Below, in pieces: positions 6,901 to 22,482 of a stretch of 64,000 nucleotides of DNA (within the stretch, counting starts at the first letter, position 1; the number at the start of each line of letters is the position of its first letter). The stretch is taken from the NCBI RefSeq assembly GCF_029227915.1, contig NC_079883.1, positions 10,726,001-10,790,000 of the forward strand, read 5' to 3'. Under the pieces are notes generated by a model. It was not told the DNA's origin and ran no database searches. It worked only from the letters and a program-made list of their open reading frames with translations. The translations under genes were made by a program, and so were the position numbers. This DNA comes from Hydractinia symbiolongicarpus (lineage: Eukaryota > Cnidaria > Hydrozoa > Anthoathecata > Hydractiniidae).

Positions 6901-7362
6901 ACCAACGTCTACCAAACACAAACGGTCTTTTTTAAGACCACACATCTTTAAAAAAACATTTACTTGGCGTCACTACAAGTTAACCGAAGTTAATAAAACT
7001 TCTAAATAATGTGCTTAAGAACACTAGCCTACATTTAAAATACTTCCCCATGTGTGTGTGTGGATTAGCTTCACTTTTCATACGTATTATTAGCTGTACT
7101 TGCAGAAAAGACAAGTACATTGATCCATGTTATTGCTTACATTTAACTTAACCCAGCTTTTCACGGAAACACTCCCAGGCAAATTAACCCTACAAAGTAT
7201 TTCTAAATTTTTTTTGTGTCATATATGACATAGTATCGTATAGCAATAAATGTAACTGTGACAAGACTTTACACATTGTGTAATTTGGAAGCGTGCACAA
7301 AGTAATGTTTTAAAAGATTTGTGGCTATAAAAATAGCCGTTTTTGTTGAGCAATGACAACGC

Positions 7363-7719
<357 letters not shown>

Positions 7720-8197
7720 TTAACAGAATTCAGACAGCTTTAAAAAGAGGCCATAAAATTACCTACTGCTCGTGGAAACACCCTAATTAACCAATAGAGT
7801 TGCGTCATTACAAAATGTTCCGAACATTTTGTACATTTTTTTAAGTAAAACTGTAGTTTTTTTAAAAATTCGTGGTCTTAATGTTTCAGTAAGGCAATAA
7901 ATTTGGCATCGTTGGAATTCGCCAAACCTTCTGCTACTTACTAAAAAAAAAAAAAGTCAAAAGCTTTTGTGTATCAGAAGATACAGCCGTTTTCCCGTAG
8001 CCAAAAAACACAGATTTTATAAAAATGTTAAAGTAATGAGCGTAATGTCATTATGCAGCCAATCAGAAATTACTTTCTTAGCACCAATCAAATGGTTTGT
8101 TTTGAACCTTAGCTGTCAATCAATATGAGAAATAAAACTTTGGCGCGATAGTGCATTTTAGACCGTCTTGTGTATCCGTACTACATCGACTTCTTAA

Positions 8198-8611
<414 letters not shown>

Positions 8612-8972
8612 GCATCTTACCAAACAAAAAACGGCTATTTTTATAGCCACACATCCATAAAAAATATTACGGCTAGCTTTTTATATCAAACTTTGTTCTG
8701 CTTTCTGTTTAAATTTTATGCTACATAAAAATTTTATGCTACATAAAGTTTGACAATGTTAAAAATATGAAGGGCAAGAAAAGTAAAAGCAAGAAAATAA
8801 GAAATTTAAAAACGAAAATACTTAAACTTAGGGAATCTAATCTTAAAATTACTCTTTTTTAACTGTTTAAGTGACTTAAACAAGTTTAACTTTGTACCAA
8901 GATAATGTTTTTTTGTAAATGTGTGGCTATAAAAATAGCCGTTTGTTAATGTAATAGCCAGATACACACAAA

Positions 8973-9524
8973 TTATTTTTTTGCGGTCTTCTTTGCTGCC
9001 TTTTTGGGAGTCTTTTTGACCTTCTTTGCTGCAGGTTTTTTAGCAACAGGCTTCTTTGTGGGTTTCTTAGCTGCTGGTTTCTTAGCCGAGGCTTTCTTTG
9101 TGGCAGGCTTCTTTGCTGCTTTCTTTGGCGTGCTCTTCTTTGCTGGCTTCTTTTTTGGTGTACTTTTCTTTGCAGTAGGCTTCTTTGCCGTTGGCTTTTT
9201 TGCTGCGGCCTTTTTCTTAGGTTTTTCTTTTTTTACCTGACCTAGCTTGAATGATCCAGAAGCACCAGTGCCTTTAGTTTGAATCAAATCGCCTGATGTT
9301 ACTCCTCGTTTAAGAGCCATTTTCAGATGATGATCTGAGTTTTCAGCAACTTTGTAATTTGCATGAATATATTTTGTAATAGCTTGGCGAGATGAACCAC
9401 CGCGTTCCTTTAGGGTAGCGATAGCAGCCTTGATCATGTCCACATATTTAGGGTGATCAGCTGTCTTCTTTGCAGCAGGTTTCTTCTTGGGTGCGATTTT
9501 CTTTGGAGAAGCTGCTTCACTCAT
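8973..9524 (-). CDS. H1: Histone H1, unit 2
   Basis: Same 183-residue protein, with ATG at 9522-9524. Stem-loop at 8925-8940. Confidence 0.95.
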   Translation of the reverse strand: MSEAASPKKIAPKKKPAAKKTADHPKYVDMIKAAIATLKERGGSSRQAITKYIHANYKVAENSDHHLKMALKRGVTSGDLIQTKGTGASGSFKLGQVKKEKPKKKAAAKKPTAKKPTAKKSTPKKKPAKKSTPKKAAKKPATKKASAKKPAAKKPTKKPVAKKPAAKKVKKTPKKAAKKTAKK

Positions 9525-10103
9525 TTTTAATGTTTTCTTACAACAATCCAACGATAAACGATGCTTGTTATCACAGTAGAAGTATACTAAACATTACCGT
9601 GTAAATGAGATATAATTTAAGACGGTGCGAAGTATGCGGACGTAAAAGTACCACTCCCGGGAATTGATTTGGCGCGAAAACAGAAATGTGTGTTTCTGTA
9701 CATCGTATAATGTCCGTTTTGGGAGCCGCGACTATGCGAAAGCATGTTAATTTTTATTTGTAGCACGACGCAATAGTCTGAAAGAGAAGCTGCTGGAGTT
9801 TGAGGTCTTCAGCATTACATCTACTCTGTTAATTTGGGCTTCTTCCGCGCCCGTGTTAGGATTTTCATAAAGCGTTCTTTGGTTTGCGTTGCGTATGTCG
9901 GCCTACATCATCGACACGGCCTGTTTCCGGCTATTAGGAGCAATTCATATATTGGGCACTGCGTTTCGACTTTTTTATTAGACCACAGTAAAAAAATTCA
10001 CTCACAGAAGTCCCTTTCTTTCATGGCTACAAACACGAAGAATTCTGTCGTAAGTAAAACGAATGCGCAAGCCAAAATAACGATGGGGCGAAGTCATAAG
10101 CAT

Positions 10104-10176
10104 CGCCCTGTGGCCCAATGGATAAGGCATCTGACTACGAATCAGGGGATTCCAGGTTCGACTCCTGGCAGGGTCG
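10104..10176 (+). tRNA. tRNA-Arg(ACG): tRNA-Arg(ACG), unit 2
   Basis: Identical to unit 1, including C at position 1 opposite C72. Confidence 0.9.
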
Positions 10177-10498
10177 CACTGTCGCATTTCGGCTGCATGG
10201 TCTACTGTGTAACGCGCGCGCACGTTCTGGCGTAATGCGTTGATAAACGGAATGTACGCAGTCATATTGGAAAGTAATATCACGCACTTAGTATCGTCGC
10301 CTTTGTTAGCATTCATGTAAGTTACCATCCACTCGCTACAGTCGCTCTCCATCCTACGGCTAAATCAACAGCCGTGATTTTTACTATGTCGCCGTCCATC
10401 CGTACGCGGTGACAGTTGTAAGCTTTACAGTAACGTGACATGCTCCACAAGCAGTTACGGTGTGTGGACGATGCCTATCATGGCAACGCTTGTTCTTT

Positions 10499-10686
10499 AT
10501 CGCTTCTCGGCCTAATGGCTAAGATCAAGTGTAGTATCTGTTCTTATCAGTTTAATATCTGGTAGGCCATTCTCTGAATGGTCAGTATATTAATCTGATT
10601 TTTGGCCTTGGGTCATGGAGGTGGATTCATTCACGCCGTGACCACGGGTTGCCTTGGTGTTGCACTATTACCGATGGCGGCCCACA
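10499..10686 (+). ncRNA. U2: U2 snRNA, unit 2
   Basis: Identical to unit 1. PSE at 10445-10453. Confidence 0.95.
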
Positions 10687-10875
10687 TAAGCAATAAAAGA
10701 ATAATAGCAGTCCTCTTTCCGACGGCACTCTGCATAGTCTACGGCGGGAACAAAACGCGTACACTGGGGGAGAATACAGCCTATGCCCCGCGACACGGCA
10801 GTTTATAACACACTCAAGCCACAAGCATTAACAAACTTTGAAGGGTACCCTCATGCTACGGTGCAGTTCCAACTC

Positions 10876-11040
10876 ATACTTACCTGACGGGGAAGTAAAG
10901 ACTGATCAATGAGGGTTTTCTTCCAGAGTGAGGCTCTTGCATTGCACTACGCTTGGGCTGACCTCTGCGATTACTGCAAACGTCAGTAACTCGACCGTAC
11001 AATTTCTGGTAGTGGGGGCCTGCGTCCGCGCTCGCCCCCT
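10876..11040 (+). ncRNA. U1: U1 snRNA, unit 2 (intact Sm site)
   Basis: Same as unit 1 but with the Sm site AATTTCTGG, the form found in all other units. PSE at 10819-10827. Confidence 0.95.
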
Positions 11041-11389
11041 CCTTAAGTCAAAATGAATGAGCTTAGAAAAGTTGCGCGGCCAAATGTCGGTGGTGACTTA
11101 AACGCTAAGGTAAAACCTCGCTTGGCTGTTACGAAACGTGATTGCGATATAAGTCCTCGGAAGGCGGCGGAATTTTATTTTATTTGCCATTCCGTCAGGG
11201 TTATTGGATGATCGGCAATAGATCGAGTTTGTATGCATTTGAAAGCTCTTTTTTCTCGTACTATCACCTGAAAATGTCGTAGGAAAATGTCATAGGAAAC
11301 ACTTTCAACAACCGCCACGTTCCTTAATTGTTATAACAAGAAATATATCACAGCACCATTGAAATGAAAAGGCAACAAATGAAAATGAA

Positions 11390-11509
11390 AAGCCTACGAC
11401 ACCGGGAGTTCCCAGGCGGTCCCCCATCCAAGTACTATCCCGGCCCGACGATGCTTAACTTCCGTGATCAGACGAGAACGGGTGTGTTCATCGTGGTATG
11501 GCCGTAGAC
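11390..11509 (-). rRNA. 5S rRNA: 5S rRNA, unit 2
   Basis: Identical to unit 1, with the T4 terminator just beyond its 3' end. Confidence 0.97.
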
Positions 11510-11706
11510 ATTAGTAGGGGCAAATACGTGCAATTTATTTTGACGTTGTGATCAAATTTTTTTATTTAATTTCTTTGAGTTACTTAGGACAAGGCGTATG
11601 CATGGATTATCTATTAGACTTTAAGGTTATAGTTTTGTGAAAAAAACAATGTTTTTTTAAAGATGTGTGGCTATAAAAATAGCCGTTGTTTTCTGAGTGT
11701 AGCGGT

Positions 11707-12087
11707 TTACTTCTTCTGTCCTTTGTCGTTCTTCTTTGGGAGTAAGACAGCTTGAATGTTTGGCAAAACACCACCAGCTGCAATGGTTACACCGCTCAAA
11801 AGTTTGTTTAATTCTTCATCATTACGAACAGCCAATTGTAAATGTCTTGGAATAATCCTAGCTTTTTTGTTGTCTCTTGCTGCGTTACCAGCCAACTCCA
11901 ATATCTCAGCAGATAAATATTCCAAGACGGCTGCTAAGTAAACTGGTGCTCCAGATCCAATTCGGTTAGCATAGTGCCCTCTACGAAGGAATCTATGCAC
12001 TCTACCGACTGGAAATTGAAGTCCAGCTCTTGAGGATCTTGTCTTGGCTTTAGCCTTAGCTTTTCCACCTTTTCCACGTCCAGACAT
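11707..12087 (-). CDS. H2A: Histone H2A, unit 3
   Basis: Same protein as unit 2. Stem-loop at 11669-11684. Confidence 0.97.
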   Translation of the reverse strand: MSGRGKGGKAKAKAKTRSSRAGLQFPVGRVHRFLRRGHYANRIGSGAPVYLAAVLEYLSAEILELAGNAARDNKKARIIPRHLQLAVRNDEELNKLLSGVTIAAGGVLPNIQAVLLPKKNDKGQKK

Positions 12088-12371
12088 AACTGCGATTTGA
12101 TTTGTAAGTTAATACAAAAACGTACGAATATTTAACGTAAGTGTTAACGAAATAAACTTTACTCGTTTTTTCATCATAAAAATAGGATCGAAATCATGTT
12201 TTTTTAACCAATCATAATTAAGTATTAAACAAAAGATTTTTTTTTTAACCAATTAAATTGCGTATCGGCGTTTTCGGATCGAATTCGATCCGATTTTTTT
12301 ACTTATAAACAAAAAGTTTTGACTTGCAGTTTAATGCTTATTTACAAGTTAAGTAGCAAAAATTTTTAACC

Positions 12372-12776
12372 ATGTCTGACGCAGCAGCTAAAGGAGGAAA
12401 ACAGGCACCTAAAGTAGCCAAGAAAGGTGAAAAAAGAGCCGGCAAAAAAGGAGGAAAGATTGGTGGAACTGGTGAAAAGAAACGCAAGAGAAAGAGAAAG
12501 GAAAGTTATGCTATTTACATCTACAATGTTTTGAAACAAGTTCACCCAGATGTCGGAGTTTCAAGCAAAGCTATGAGCATCATGAACTCATTTGTCAACG
12601 ACATCTTTGAGCGCATTGCTTCCGAAGCTTCGCGTTTGGCTCTTCAAAACAAAAAGTCGACCATCTCTTCTCGTGAAATTCAAACCGCAGTACGTCTTCT
12701 CTTGCCTGGAGAACTTGCAAAACACGCAGTCAGTGAAGGAACAAAAGCCGTCACAAAATACACAAGCAGCAAGTAA
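12372..12776 (+). CDS. H2B: Histone H2B, unit 3, first copy
   Basis: This copy keeps the normal TATA/CCAAT promoter and its stem-loop at 12800-12815. A second H2B follows 149 bp after its stop. Confidence 0.97.
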   Translation: MSDAAAKGGKQAPKVAKKGEKRAGKKGGKIGGTGEKKRKRKRKESYAIYIYNVLKQVHPDVGVSSKAMSIMNSFVNDIFERIASEASRLALQNKKSTISSREIQTAVRLLLPGELAKHAVSEGTKAVTKYTSSK

Positions 12777-12921
12777 ACCAACGTCTACCAAACACAAACG
12801 GTCTTTTTTAAGACCACACATCTTTAAAAAAACATTTACTTGGCGTCACTACAAGTTAACCGAAGTTAATAAAACTTCTAAATAATGTGCTTAAGAACAC
12901 TAGCCTACATTTAAAATACTT

Positions 12922-13475
12922 CCCCATGTCTGACGCAGCAGCTAAAGGAGGAAAACAGGCACCTAAAGTAGCCAAGAAAGGTGAAAAAAGAGCCGGCAAA
13001 AAAGGAGGAAAGATTGGTGGAACTGGTGAAAAGAAACGCAAGAGAAAGAGAAAGGAAAGTTATGCTATTTACATCTACAATGTTTTGAAACAAGTTCACC
13101 CAGATGTCGGAGTTTCAAGCAAAGCTATGAGCATCATGAACTCATTTGTCAACGACATCTTTGAGCGCATTGCTTCCGAAGCTTCGCGTTTGGCTCTTCA
13201 AAACAAAAAGTCGACCATCTCTTCTCGTGAAATTCAAACCGCAGTACGTCTTCTCTTGCCTGGAGAACTTGCAAAACACGCAGTCAGTGAAGGAACAAAA
13301 GCCGTCACAAAATACACAAGCAGCAAGTAAACCAACGTCTACCAAACACAAACGGTCTTTTTTAAGACCACACATCTTTAAAAAAACATTTACTTGGCGT
13401 CACTACAAGTTAACCGAAGTTAATAAAACTTCTAAATAATGTGCTTAAGAACACTAGCCTACATTTAAAATACTT
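12922..13475 (+). repeat. 554-bp direct duplication carrying a second H2B
   Basis: The segment from the H2B start codon to the CCATGT just before the TG run is repeated once. The junction at about 12922-12930 reads CCCCATGTCTGACG. CCATGT occurs both at the H2B start (AACCATGTCTG) and in the 3' spacer (CCCCATGTGTG), so six bases of microhomology explain the join. The exact ends are ambiguous within those six bases. Confidence 0.93.
12926..13330 (+). CDS. H2B: Histone H2B, unit 3, second copy without its promoter
   Basis: The coding sequence and stem-loop (13354-13369) are identical to the first copy. Upstream lies only the 3' flank of the first H2B: its stem-loop, A-rich element and 110 bp of spacer. 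The CCAAT boxes, palindrome and TATA box are missing. The frame extends 13 codons upstream only to a GTG at 12887, not an ATG, so the start is 12926. It is probably silent or expressed only by readthrough. Confidence 0.9.
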   Translation: MSDAAAKGGKQAPKVAKKGEKRAGKKGGKIGGTGEKKRKRKRKESYAIYIYNVLKQVHPDVGVSSKAMSIMNSFVNDIFERIASEASRLALQNKKSTISSREIQTAVRLLLPGELAKHAVSEGTKAVTKYTSSK

Positions 13476-13792
13476 CCCCATGTGTGTGTGTGGATTAGCT
13501 TCACTTTTCATACGTATTATTAGCTGTACTTGCAGAAAAGACAAGTACATTGATCCATGTTATTGCTTACATTTAACTTAACCCAGCTTTTCACGGAAAC
13601 ACTCCCAGGCAAATTAACCCTACAAAGTATTTCTAAATTTTTTTTGTGTCATATATGACATAGTATCGTATAGCAATAAATGTAACTGTGACAAGACTTT
13701 ACACATTGTGTAATTTGGAAGCGTGCACAAAGTAATGTTTTAAAAGATTTGTGGCTATAAAAATAGCCGTTTTTGTTGAGCAATGACAACGC

Positions 13793-14149
<357 letters not shown>

Positions 14150-14627
14150 TTAACAGAATTCAGACAGCTTTAAAAAGAGGCCATAAAATTACCTACTGCT
14201 CGTGGAAACACCCTAATTAACCAATAGAGTTGCGTCATTACAAAATGTTCCGAACATTTTGTACATTTTTTTAAGTAAAACTGTAGTTTTTTTAAAAATT
14301 CGTGGTCTTAATGTTTCAGTAAGGCAATAAATTTGGCATCGTTGGAATTCGCCAAACCTTCTGCTACTTACTAAAAAAAAAAAAAGTCAAAAGCTTTTGT
14401 GTATCAGAAGATACAGCCGTTTTCCCGTAGCCAAAAAACACAGATTTTATAAAAATGTTAAAGTAATGAGCGTAATGTCATTATGCAGCCAATCAGAAAT
14501 TACTTTCTTAGCACCAATCAAATGGTTTGTTTTGAACCTTAGCTGTCAATCAATATGAGAAATAAAACTTTGGCGCGATAGTGCATTTTAGACCGTCTTG
14601 TGTATCCGTACTACATCGACTTCTTAA

Positions 14628-15041
<414 letters not shown>

Positions 15042-15402
15042 GCATCTTACCAAACAAAAAACGGCTATTTTTATAGCCACACATCCATAAAAAATATTAC
15101 GGCTAGCTTTTTATATCAAACTTTGTTCTGCTTTCTGTTTAAATTTTATGCTACATAAAAATTTTATGCTACATAAAGTTTGACAATGTTAAAAATATGA
15201 AGGGCAAGAAAAGTAAAAGCAAGAAAATAAGAAATTTAAAAACGAAAATACTTAAACTTAGGGAATCTAATCTTAAAATTACTCTTTTTTAACTGTTTAA
15301 GTGACTTAAACAAGTTTAACTTTGTACCAAGATAATGTTTTTTTGTAAATGTGTGGCTATAAAAATAGCCGTTTGTTAATGTAATAGCCAGATACACACA
15401 AA

Positions 15403-15954
15403 TTATTTTTTTGCGGTCTTCTTTGCTGCCTTTTTGGGAGTCTTTTTGACCTTCTTTGCTGCAGGTTTTTTAGCAACAGGCTTCTTTGTGGGTTTCTTAG
15501 CTGCTGGTTTCTTAGCCGAGGCTTTCTTTGTGGCAGGCTTCTTTGCTGCTTTCTTTGGCGTGCTCTTCTTTGCTGGCTTCTTTTTTGGTGTACTTTTCTT
15601 TGCAGTAGGCTTCTTTGCCGTTGGCTTTTTTGCTGCGGCCTTTTTCTTAGGTTTTTCTTTTTTTACCTGACCTAGCTTGAATGATCCAGAAGCACCAGTG
15701 CCTTTAGTTTGAATCAAATCGCCTGATGTTACTCCTCGTTTAAGAGCCATTTTCAGATGATGATCTGAGTTTTCAGCAACTTTGTAATTTGCATGAATAT
15801 ATTTTGTAATAGCTTGGCGAGATGAACCACCGCGTTCCTTTAGGGTAGCGATAGCAGCCTTGATCATGTCCACATATTTAGGGTGATCAGCTGTCTTCTT
15901 TGCAGCAGGTTTCTTCTTGGGTGCGATTTTCTTTGGAGAAGCTGCTTCACTCAT
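15403..15954 (-). CDS. H1: Histone H1, unit 3
   Basis: Same 183-residue protein. Stem-loop at 15355-15370. Confidence 0.95.
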   Translation of the reverse strand: MSEAASPKKIAPKKKPAAKKTADHPKYVDMIKAAIATLKERGGSSRQAITKYIHANYKVAENSDHHLKMALKRGVTSGDLIQTKGTGASGSFKLGQVKKEKPKKKAAAKKPTAKKPTAKKSTPKKKPAKKSTPKKAAKKPATKKASAKKPAAKKPTKKPVAKKPAAKKVKKTPKKAAKKTAKK

Positions 15955-16533
15955 TTTTAATGTTTTCTTACAACAATCCAACGATAAACGATGCTTGTTA
16001 TCACAGTAGAAGTATACTAAACATTACCGTGTAAATGAGATATAATTTAAGACGGTGCGAAGTATGCGGACGTAAAAGTACCACTCCCGGGAATTGATTT
16101 GGCGCGAAAACAGAAATGTGTGTTTCTGTACATCGTATAATGTCCGTTTTGGGAGCCGCGACTATGCGAAAGCATGTTAATTTTTATTTGTAGCACGACG
16201 CAATAGTCTGAAAGAGAAGCTGCTGGAGTTTGAGGTCTTCAGCATTACATCTACTCTGTTAATTTGGGCTTCTTCCGCGCCCGTGTTAGGATTTTCATAA
16301 AGCGTTCTTTGGTTTGCGTTGCGTATGTCGGCCTACATCATCGACACGGCCTGTTTCCGGCTATTAGGAGCAATTCATATATTGGGCACTGCGTTTCGAC
16401 TTTTTTATTAGACCACAGTAAAAAAATTCACTCACAGAAGTCCCTTTCTTTCATGGCTACAAACACGAAGAATTCTGTCGTAAGTAAAACGAATGCGCAA
16501 GCCAAAATAACGATGGGGCGAAGTCATAAGCAT

Positions 16534-16606
16534 CGCCCTGTGGCCCAATGGATAAGGCATCTGACTACGAATCAGGGGATTCCAGGTTCGACTCCTGGCA
16601 GGGTCG
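16534..16606 (+). tRNA. tRNA-Arg(ACG): tRNA-Arg(ACG), unit 3
   Basis: Identical to unit 1, with the C1:C72 mismatch. Confidence 0.9.
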
Positions 16607-16928
16607 CACTGTCGCATTTCGGCTGCATGGTCTACTGTGTAACGCGCGCGCACGTTCTGGCGTAATGCGTTGATAAACGGAATGTACGCAGTCATATTGG
16701 AAAGTAATATCACGCACTTAGTATCGTCGCCTTTGTTAGCATTCATGTAAGTTACCATCCACTCGCTACAGTCGCTCTCCATCCTACGGCTAAATCAACA
16801 GCCGTGATTTTTACTATGTCGCCGTCCATCCGTACGCGGTGACAGTTGTAAGCTTTACAGTAACGTGACATGCTCCACAAGCAGTTACGGTGTGTGGACG
16901 ATGCCTATCATGGCAACGCTTGTTCTTT

Positions 16929-17116
16929 ATCGCTTCTCGGCCTAATGGCTAAGATCAAGTGTAGTATCTGTTCTTATCAGTTTAATATCTGGTAGGCCAT
17001 TCTCTGAATGGTCAGTATATTAATCTGATTTTTGGCCTTGGGTCATGGAGGTGGATTCATTCACGCCGTGACCACGGGTTGCCTTGGTGTTGCACTATTA
17101 CCGATGGCGGCCCACA
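16929..17116 (+). ncRNA. U2: U2 snRNA, unit 3
   Basis: Identical to unit 1. PSE at 16875-16883. Confidence 0.95.
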
Positions 17117-17305
17117 TAAGCAATAAAAGAATAATAGCAGTCCTCTTTCCGACGGCACTCTGCATAGTCTACGGCGGGAACAAAACGCGTACACTGGGGG
17201 AGAATACAGCCTATGCCCCGCGACACGGCAGTTTATAACACACTCAAGCCACAAGCATTAACAAACTTTGAAGGGTACCCTCATGCTACGGTGCAGTTCC
17301 AACTC

Positions 17306-17470
17306 ATACTTACCTGACGGGGAAGTAAAGACTGATCAATGAGGGTTTTCTTCCAGAGTGAGGCTCTTGCATTGCACTACGCTTGGGCTGACCTCTGCGA
17401 TTACTGCAAACGTCAGTAACTCGACCGTACAATTTCTGGTAGTGGGGGCCTGCGTCCGCGCTCGCCCCCT
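17306..17470 (+). ncRNA. U1: U1 snRNA, unit 3
   Basis: Consensus copy with an intact Sm site. PSE at 17249-17257. Confidence 0.95.
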
Positions 17471-17819
17471 CCTTAAGTCAAAATGAATGAGCTTAGAAAA
17501 GTTGCGCGGCCAAATGTCGGTGGTGACTTAAACGCTAAGGTAAAACCTCGCTTGGCTGTTACGAAACGTGATTGCGATATAAGTCCTCGGAAGGCGGCGG
17601 AATTTTATTTTATTTGCCATTCCGTCAGGGTTATTGGATGATCGGCAATAGATCGAGTTTGTATGCATTTGAAAGCTCTTTTTTCTCGTACTATCACCTG
17701 AAAATGTCGTAGGAAAATGTCATAGGAAACACTTTCAACAACCGCCACGTTCCTTAATTGTTATAACAAGAAATATATCACAGCACCATTGAAATGAAAA
17801 GGCAACAAATGAAAATGAA

Positions 17820-17939
17820 AAGCCTACGACACCGGGAGTTCCCAGGCGGTCCCCCATCCAAGTACTATCCCGGCCCGACGATGCTTAACTTCCGTGATCA
17901 GACGAGAACGGGTGTGTTCATCGTGGTATGGCCGTAGAC
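17820..17939 (-). rRNA. 5S rRNA: 5S rRNA, unit 3
   Basis: Identical to unit 1. Confidence 0.97.
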
Positions 17940-18136
17940 ATTAGTAGGGGCAAATACGTGCAATTTATTTTGACGTTGTGATCAAATTTTTTTATTTAAT
18001 TTCTTTGAGTTACTTAGGACAAGGCGTATGCATGGATTATCTATTAGACTTTAAGGTTATAGTTTTGTGAAAAAAACAATGTTTTTTTAAAGATGTGTGG
18101 CTATAAAAATAGCCGTTGTTTTCTGAGTGTAGCGGT

Positions 18137-18517
18137 TTACTTCTTCTGTCCTTTGTCGTTCTTCTTTGGGAGTAAGACAGCTTGAATGTTTGGCAAAACA
18201 CCACCAGCTGCAATGGTTACACCGCTCAAAAGTTTGTTTAATTCTTCATCATTACGAACAGCCAATTGTAAATGTCTTGGAATAATCCTAGCTTTTTTGT
18301 TGTCTCTTGCTGCGTTACCAGCCAACTCCAATATCTCAGCAGATAAATATTCCAAGACGGCTGCTAAGTAAACTGGTGCTCCAGATCCAATTCGGTTAGC
18401 ATAGTGCCCTCTACGAAGGAATCTATGCACTCTACCGACTGGAAATTGAAGTCCAGCTCTTGAGGATCTTGTCTTGGCTTTAGCCTTAGCTTTTCCACCT
18501 TTTCCACGTCCAGACAT
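18137..18517 (-). CDS. H2A: Histone H2A, unit 4
   Basis: Same protein as unit 2. Stem-loop at 18099-18114. Confidence 0.97.
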   Translation of the reverse strand: MSGRGKGGKAKAKAKTRSSRAGLQFPVGRVHRFLRRGHYANRIGSGAPVYLAAVLEYLSAEILELAGNAARDNKKARIIPRHLQLAVRNDEELNKLLSGVTIAAGGVLPNIQAVLLPKKNDKGQKK

Positions 18518-18801
18518 AACTGCGATTTGATTTGTAAGTTAATACAAAAACGTACGAATATTTAACGTAAGTGTTAACGAAATAAACTTTACTCGTTTTT
18601 TCATCATAAAAATAGGATCGAAATCATGTTTTTTTAACCAATCATAATTAAGTATTAAACAAAAGATTTTTTTTTTAACCAATTAAATTGCGTATCGGCG
18701 TTTTCGGATCGAATTCGATCCGATTTTTTTACTTATAAACAAAAAGTTTTGACTTGCAGTTTAATGCTTATTTACAAGTTAAGTAGCAAAAATTTTTAAC
18801 C

Positions 18802-19206
18802 ATGTCTGACGCAGCAGCTAAAGGAGGAAAACAGGCACCTAAAGTAGCCAAGAAAGGTGAAAAAAGAGCCGGCAAAAAAGGAGGAAAGATTGGTGGAACT
18901 GGTGAAAAGAAACGCAAGAGAAAGAGAAAGGAAAGTTATGCTATTTACATCTACAATGTTTTGAAACAAGTTCACCCAGATGTCGGAGTTTCAAGCAAAG
19001 CTATGAGCATCATGAACTCATTTGTCAACGACATCTTTGAGCGCATTGCTTCCGAAGCTTCGCGTTTGGCTCTTCAAAACAAAAAGTCGACCATCTCTTC
19101 TCGTGAAATTCAAACCGCAGTACGTCTTCTCTTGCCTGGAGAACTTGCAAAACACGCAGTCAGTGAAGGAACAAAAGCCGTCACAAAATACACAAGCAGC
19201 AAGTAA
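18802..19206 (+). CDS. H2B: Histone H2B, unit 4
   Basis: Same protein as unit 1, single copy here. Stem-loop at 19230-19245. Confidence 0.97.
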   Translation: MSDAAAKGGKQAPKVAKKGEKRAGKKGGKIGGTGEKKRKRKRKESYAIYIYNVLKQVHPDVGVSSKAMSIMNSFVNDIFERIASEASRLALQNKKSTISSREIQTAVRLLLPGELAKHAVSEGTKAVTKYTSSK

Positions 19207-19668
19207 ACCAACGTCTACCAAACACAAACGGTCTTTTTTAAGACCACACATCTTTAAAAAAACATTTACTTGGCGTCACTACAAGTTAACCGAAGTTAAT
19301 AAAACTTCTAAATAATGTGCTTAAGAACACTAGCCTACATTTAAAATACTTCCCCATGTGTGTGTGTGGATTAGCTTCACTTTTCATACGTATTATTAGC
19401 TGTACTTGCAGAAAAGACAAGTACATTGATCCATGTTATTGCTTACATTTAACTTAACCCAGCTTTTCACGGAAACACTCCCAGGCAAATTAACCCTACA
19501 AAGTATTTCTAAATTTTTTTTGTGTCATATATGACATAGTATCGTATAGCAATAAATGTAACTGTGACAAGACTTTACACATTGTGTAATTTGGAAGCGT
19601 GCACAAAGTAATGTTTTAAAAGATTTGTGGCTATAAAAATAGCCGTTTTTGTTGAGCAATGACAACGC

Positions 19669-20025
<357 letters not shown>

Positions 20026-20503
20026 TTAACAGAATTCAGACAGCTTTAAAAAGAGGCCATAAAATTACCTACTGCTCGTGGAAACACCCTAATTAACCAA
20101 TAGAGTTGCGTCATTACAAAATGTTCCGAACATTTTGTACATTTTTTTAAGTAAAACTGTAGTTTTTTTAAAAATTCGTGGTCTTAATGTTTCAGTAAGG
20201 CAATAAATTTGGCATCGTTGGAATTCGCCAAACCTTCTGCTACTTACTAAAAAAAAAAAAAGTCAAAAGCTTTTGTGTATCAGAAGATACAGCCGTTTTC
20301 CCGTAGCCAAAAAACACAGATTTTATAAAAATGTTAAAGTAATGAGCGTAATGTCATTATGCAGCCAATCAGAAATTACTTTCTTAGCACCAATCAAATG
20401 GTTTGTTTTGAACCTTAGCTGTCAATCAATATGAGAAATAAAACTTTGGCGCGATAGTGCATTTTAGACCGTCTTGTGTATCCGTACTACATCGACTTCT
20501 TAA

Positions 20504-20917
<414 letters not shown>

Positions 20918-21278
20918 GCATCTTACCAAACAAAAAACGGCTATTTTTATAGCCACACATCCATAAAAAATATTACGGCTAGCTTTTTATATCAAACTTT
21001 GTTCTGCTTTCTGTTTAAATTTTATGCTACATAAAAATTTTATGCTACATAAAGTTTGACAATGTTAAAAATATGAAGGGCAAGAAAAGTAAAAGCAAGA
21101 AAATAAGAAATTTAAAAACGAAAATACTTAAACTTAGGGAATCTAATCTTAAAATTACTCTTTTTTAACTGTTTAAGTGACTTAAACAAGTTTAACTTTG
21201 TACCAAGATAATGTTTTTTTGTAAATGTGTGGCTATAAAAATAGCCGTTTGTTAATGTAATAGCCAGATACACACAAA

Positions 21279-21830
21279 TTATTTTTTTGCGGTCTTCTTT
21301 GCTGCCTTTTTGGGAGTCTTTTTGACCTTCTTTGCTGCAGGTTTTTTAGCAACAGGCTTCTTTGTGGGTTTCTTAGCTGCTGGTTTCTTAGCCGAGGCTT
21401 TCTTTGTGGCAGGCTTCTTTGCTGCTTTCTTTGGCGTGCTCTTCTTTGCTGGCTTCTTTTTTGGTGTACTTTTCTTTGCAGTAGGCTTCTTTGCCGTTGG
21501 CTTTTTTGCTGCGGCCTTTTTCTTAGGTTTTTCTTTTTTTACCTGACCTAGCTTGAATGATCCAGAAGCACCAGTGCCTTTAGTTTGAATCAAATCGCCT
21601 GATGTTACTCCTCGTTTAAGAGCCATTTTCAGATGATGATCTGAGTTTTCAGCAACTTTGTAATTTGCATGAATATATTTTGTAATAGCTTGGCGAGATG
21701 AACCACCGCGTTCCTTTAGGGTAGCGATAGCAGCCTTGATCATGTCCACATATTTAGGGTGATCAGCTGTCTTCTTTGCAGCAGGTTTCTTCTTGGGTGC
21801 GATTTTCTTTGGAGAAGCTGCTTCACTCAT
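21279..21830 (-). CDS. H1: Histone H1, unit 4
   Basis: Same 183-residue protein. Stem-loop at 21231-21246. Confidence 0.95.
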   Translation of the reverse strand: MSEAASPKKIAPKKKPAAKKTADHPKYVDMIKAAIATLKERGGSSRQAITKYIHANYKVAENSDHHLKMALKRGVTSGDLIQTKGTGASGSFKLGQVKKEKPKKKAAAKKPTAKKPTAKKSTPKKKPAKKSTPKKAAKKPATKKASAKKPAAKKPTKKPVAKKPAAKKVKKTPKKAAKKTAKK

Positions 21831-22409
21831 TTTTAATGTTTTCTTACAACAATCCAACGATAAACGATGCTTGTTATCACAGTAGAAGTATACTAAACAT
21901 TACCGTGTAAATGAGATATAATTTAAGACGGTGCGAAGTATGCGGACGTAAAAGTACCACTCCCGGGAATTGATTTGGCGCGAAAACAGAAATGTGTGTT
22001 TCTGTACATCGTATAATGTCCGTTTTGGGAGCCGCGACTATGCGAAAGCATGTTAATTTTTATTTGTAGCACGACGCAATAGTCTGAAAGAGAAGCTGCT
22101 GGAGTTTGAGGTCTTCAGCATTACATCTACTCTGTTAATTTGGGCTTCTTCCGCGCCCGTGTTAGGATTTTCATAAAGCGTTCTTTGGTTTGCGTTGCGT
22201 ATGTCGGCCTACATCATCGACACGGCCTGTTTCCGGCTATTAGGAGCAATTCATATATTGGGCACTGCGTTTCGACTTTTTTATTAGACCACAGTAAAAA
22301 AATTCACTCACAGAAGTCCCTTTCTTTCATGGCTACAAACACGAAGAATTCTGTCGTAAGTAAAACGAATGCGCAAGCCAAAATAACGATGGGGCGAAGT
22401 CATAAGCAT

Positions 22410-22482
22410 CGCCCTGTGGCCCAATGGATAAGGCATCTGACTACGAATCAGGGGATTCCAGGTTCGACTCCTGGCAGGGTCG
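22410..22482 (+). tRNA. tRNA-Arg(ACG): tRNA-Arg(ACG), unit 4
   Basis: Identical to unit 1, with the C1:C72 mismatch. Confidence 0.9.

Noticed and set aside
12887-13330. 13-residue extension of the second H2B in unit 3
   Set aside because: The upstream start would be a GTG, and the sequence is 3' spacer of the first H2B. ATG at 12926 is the proper start.
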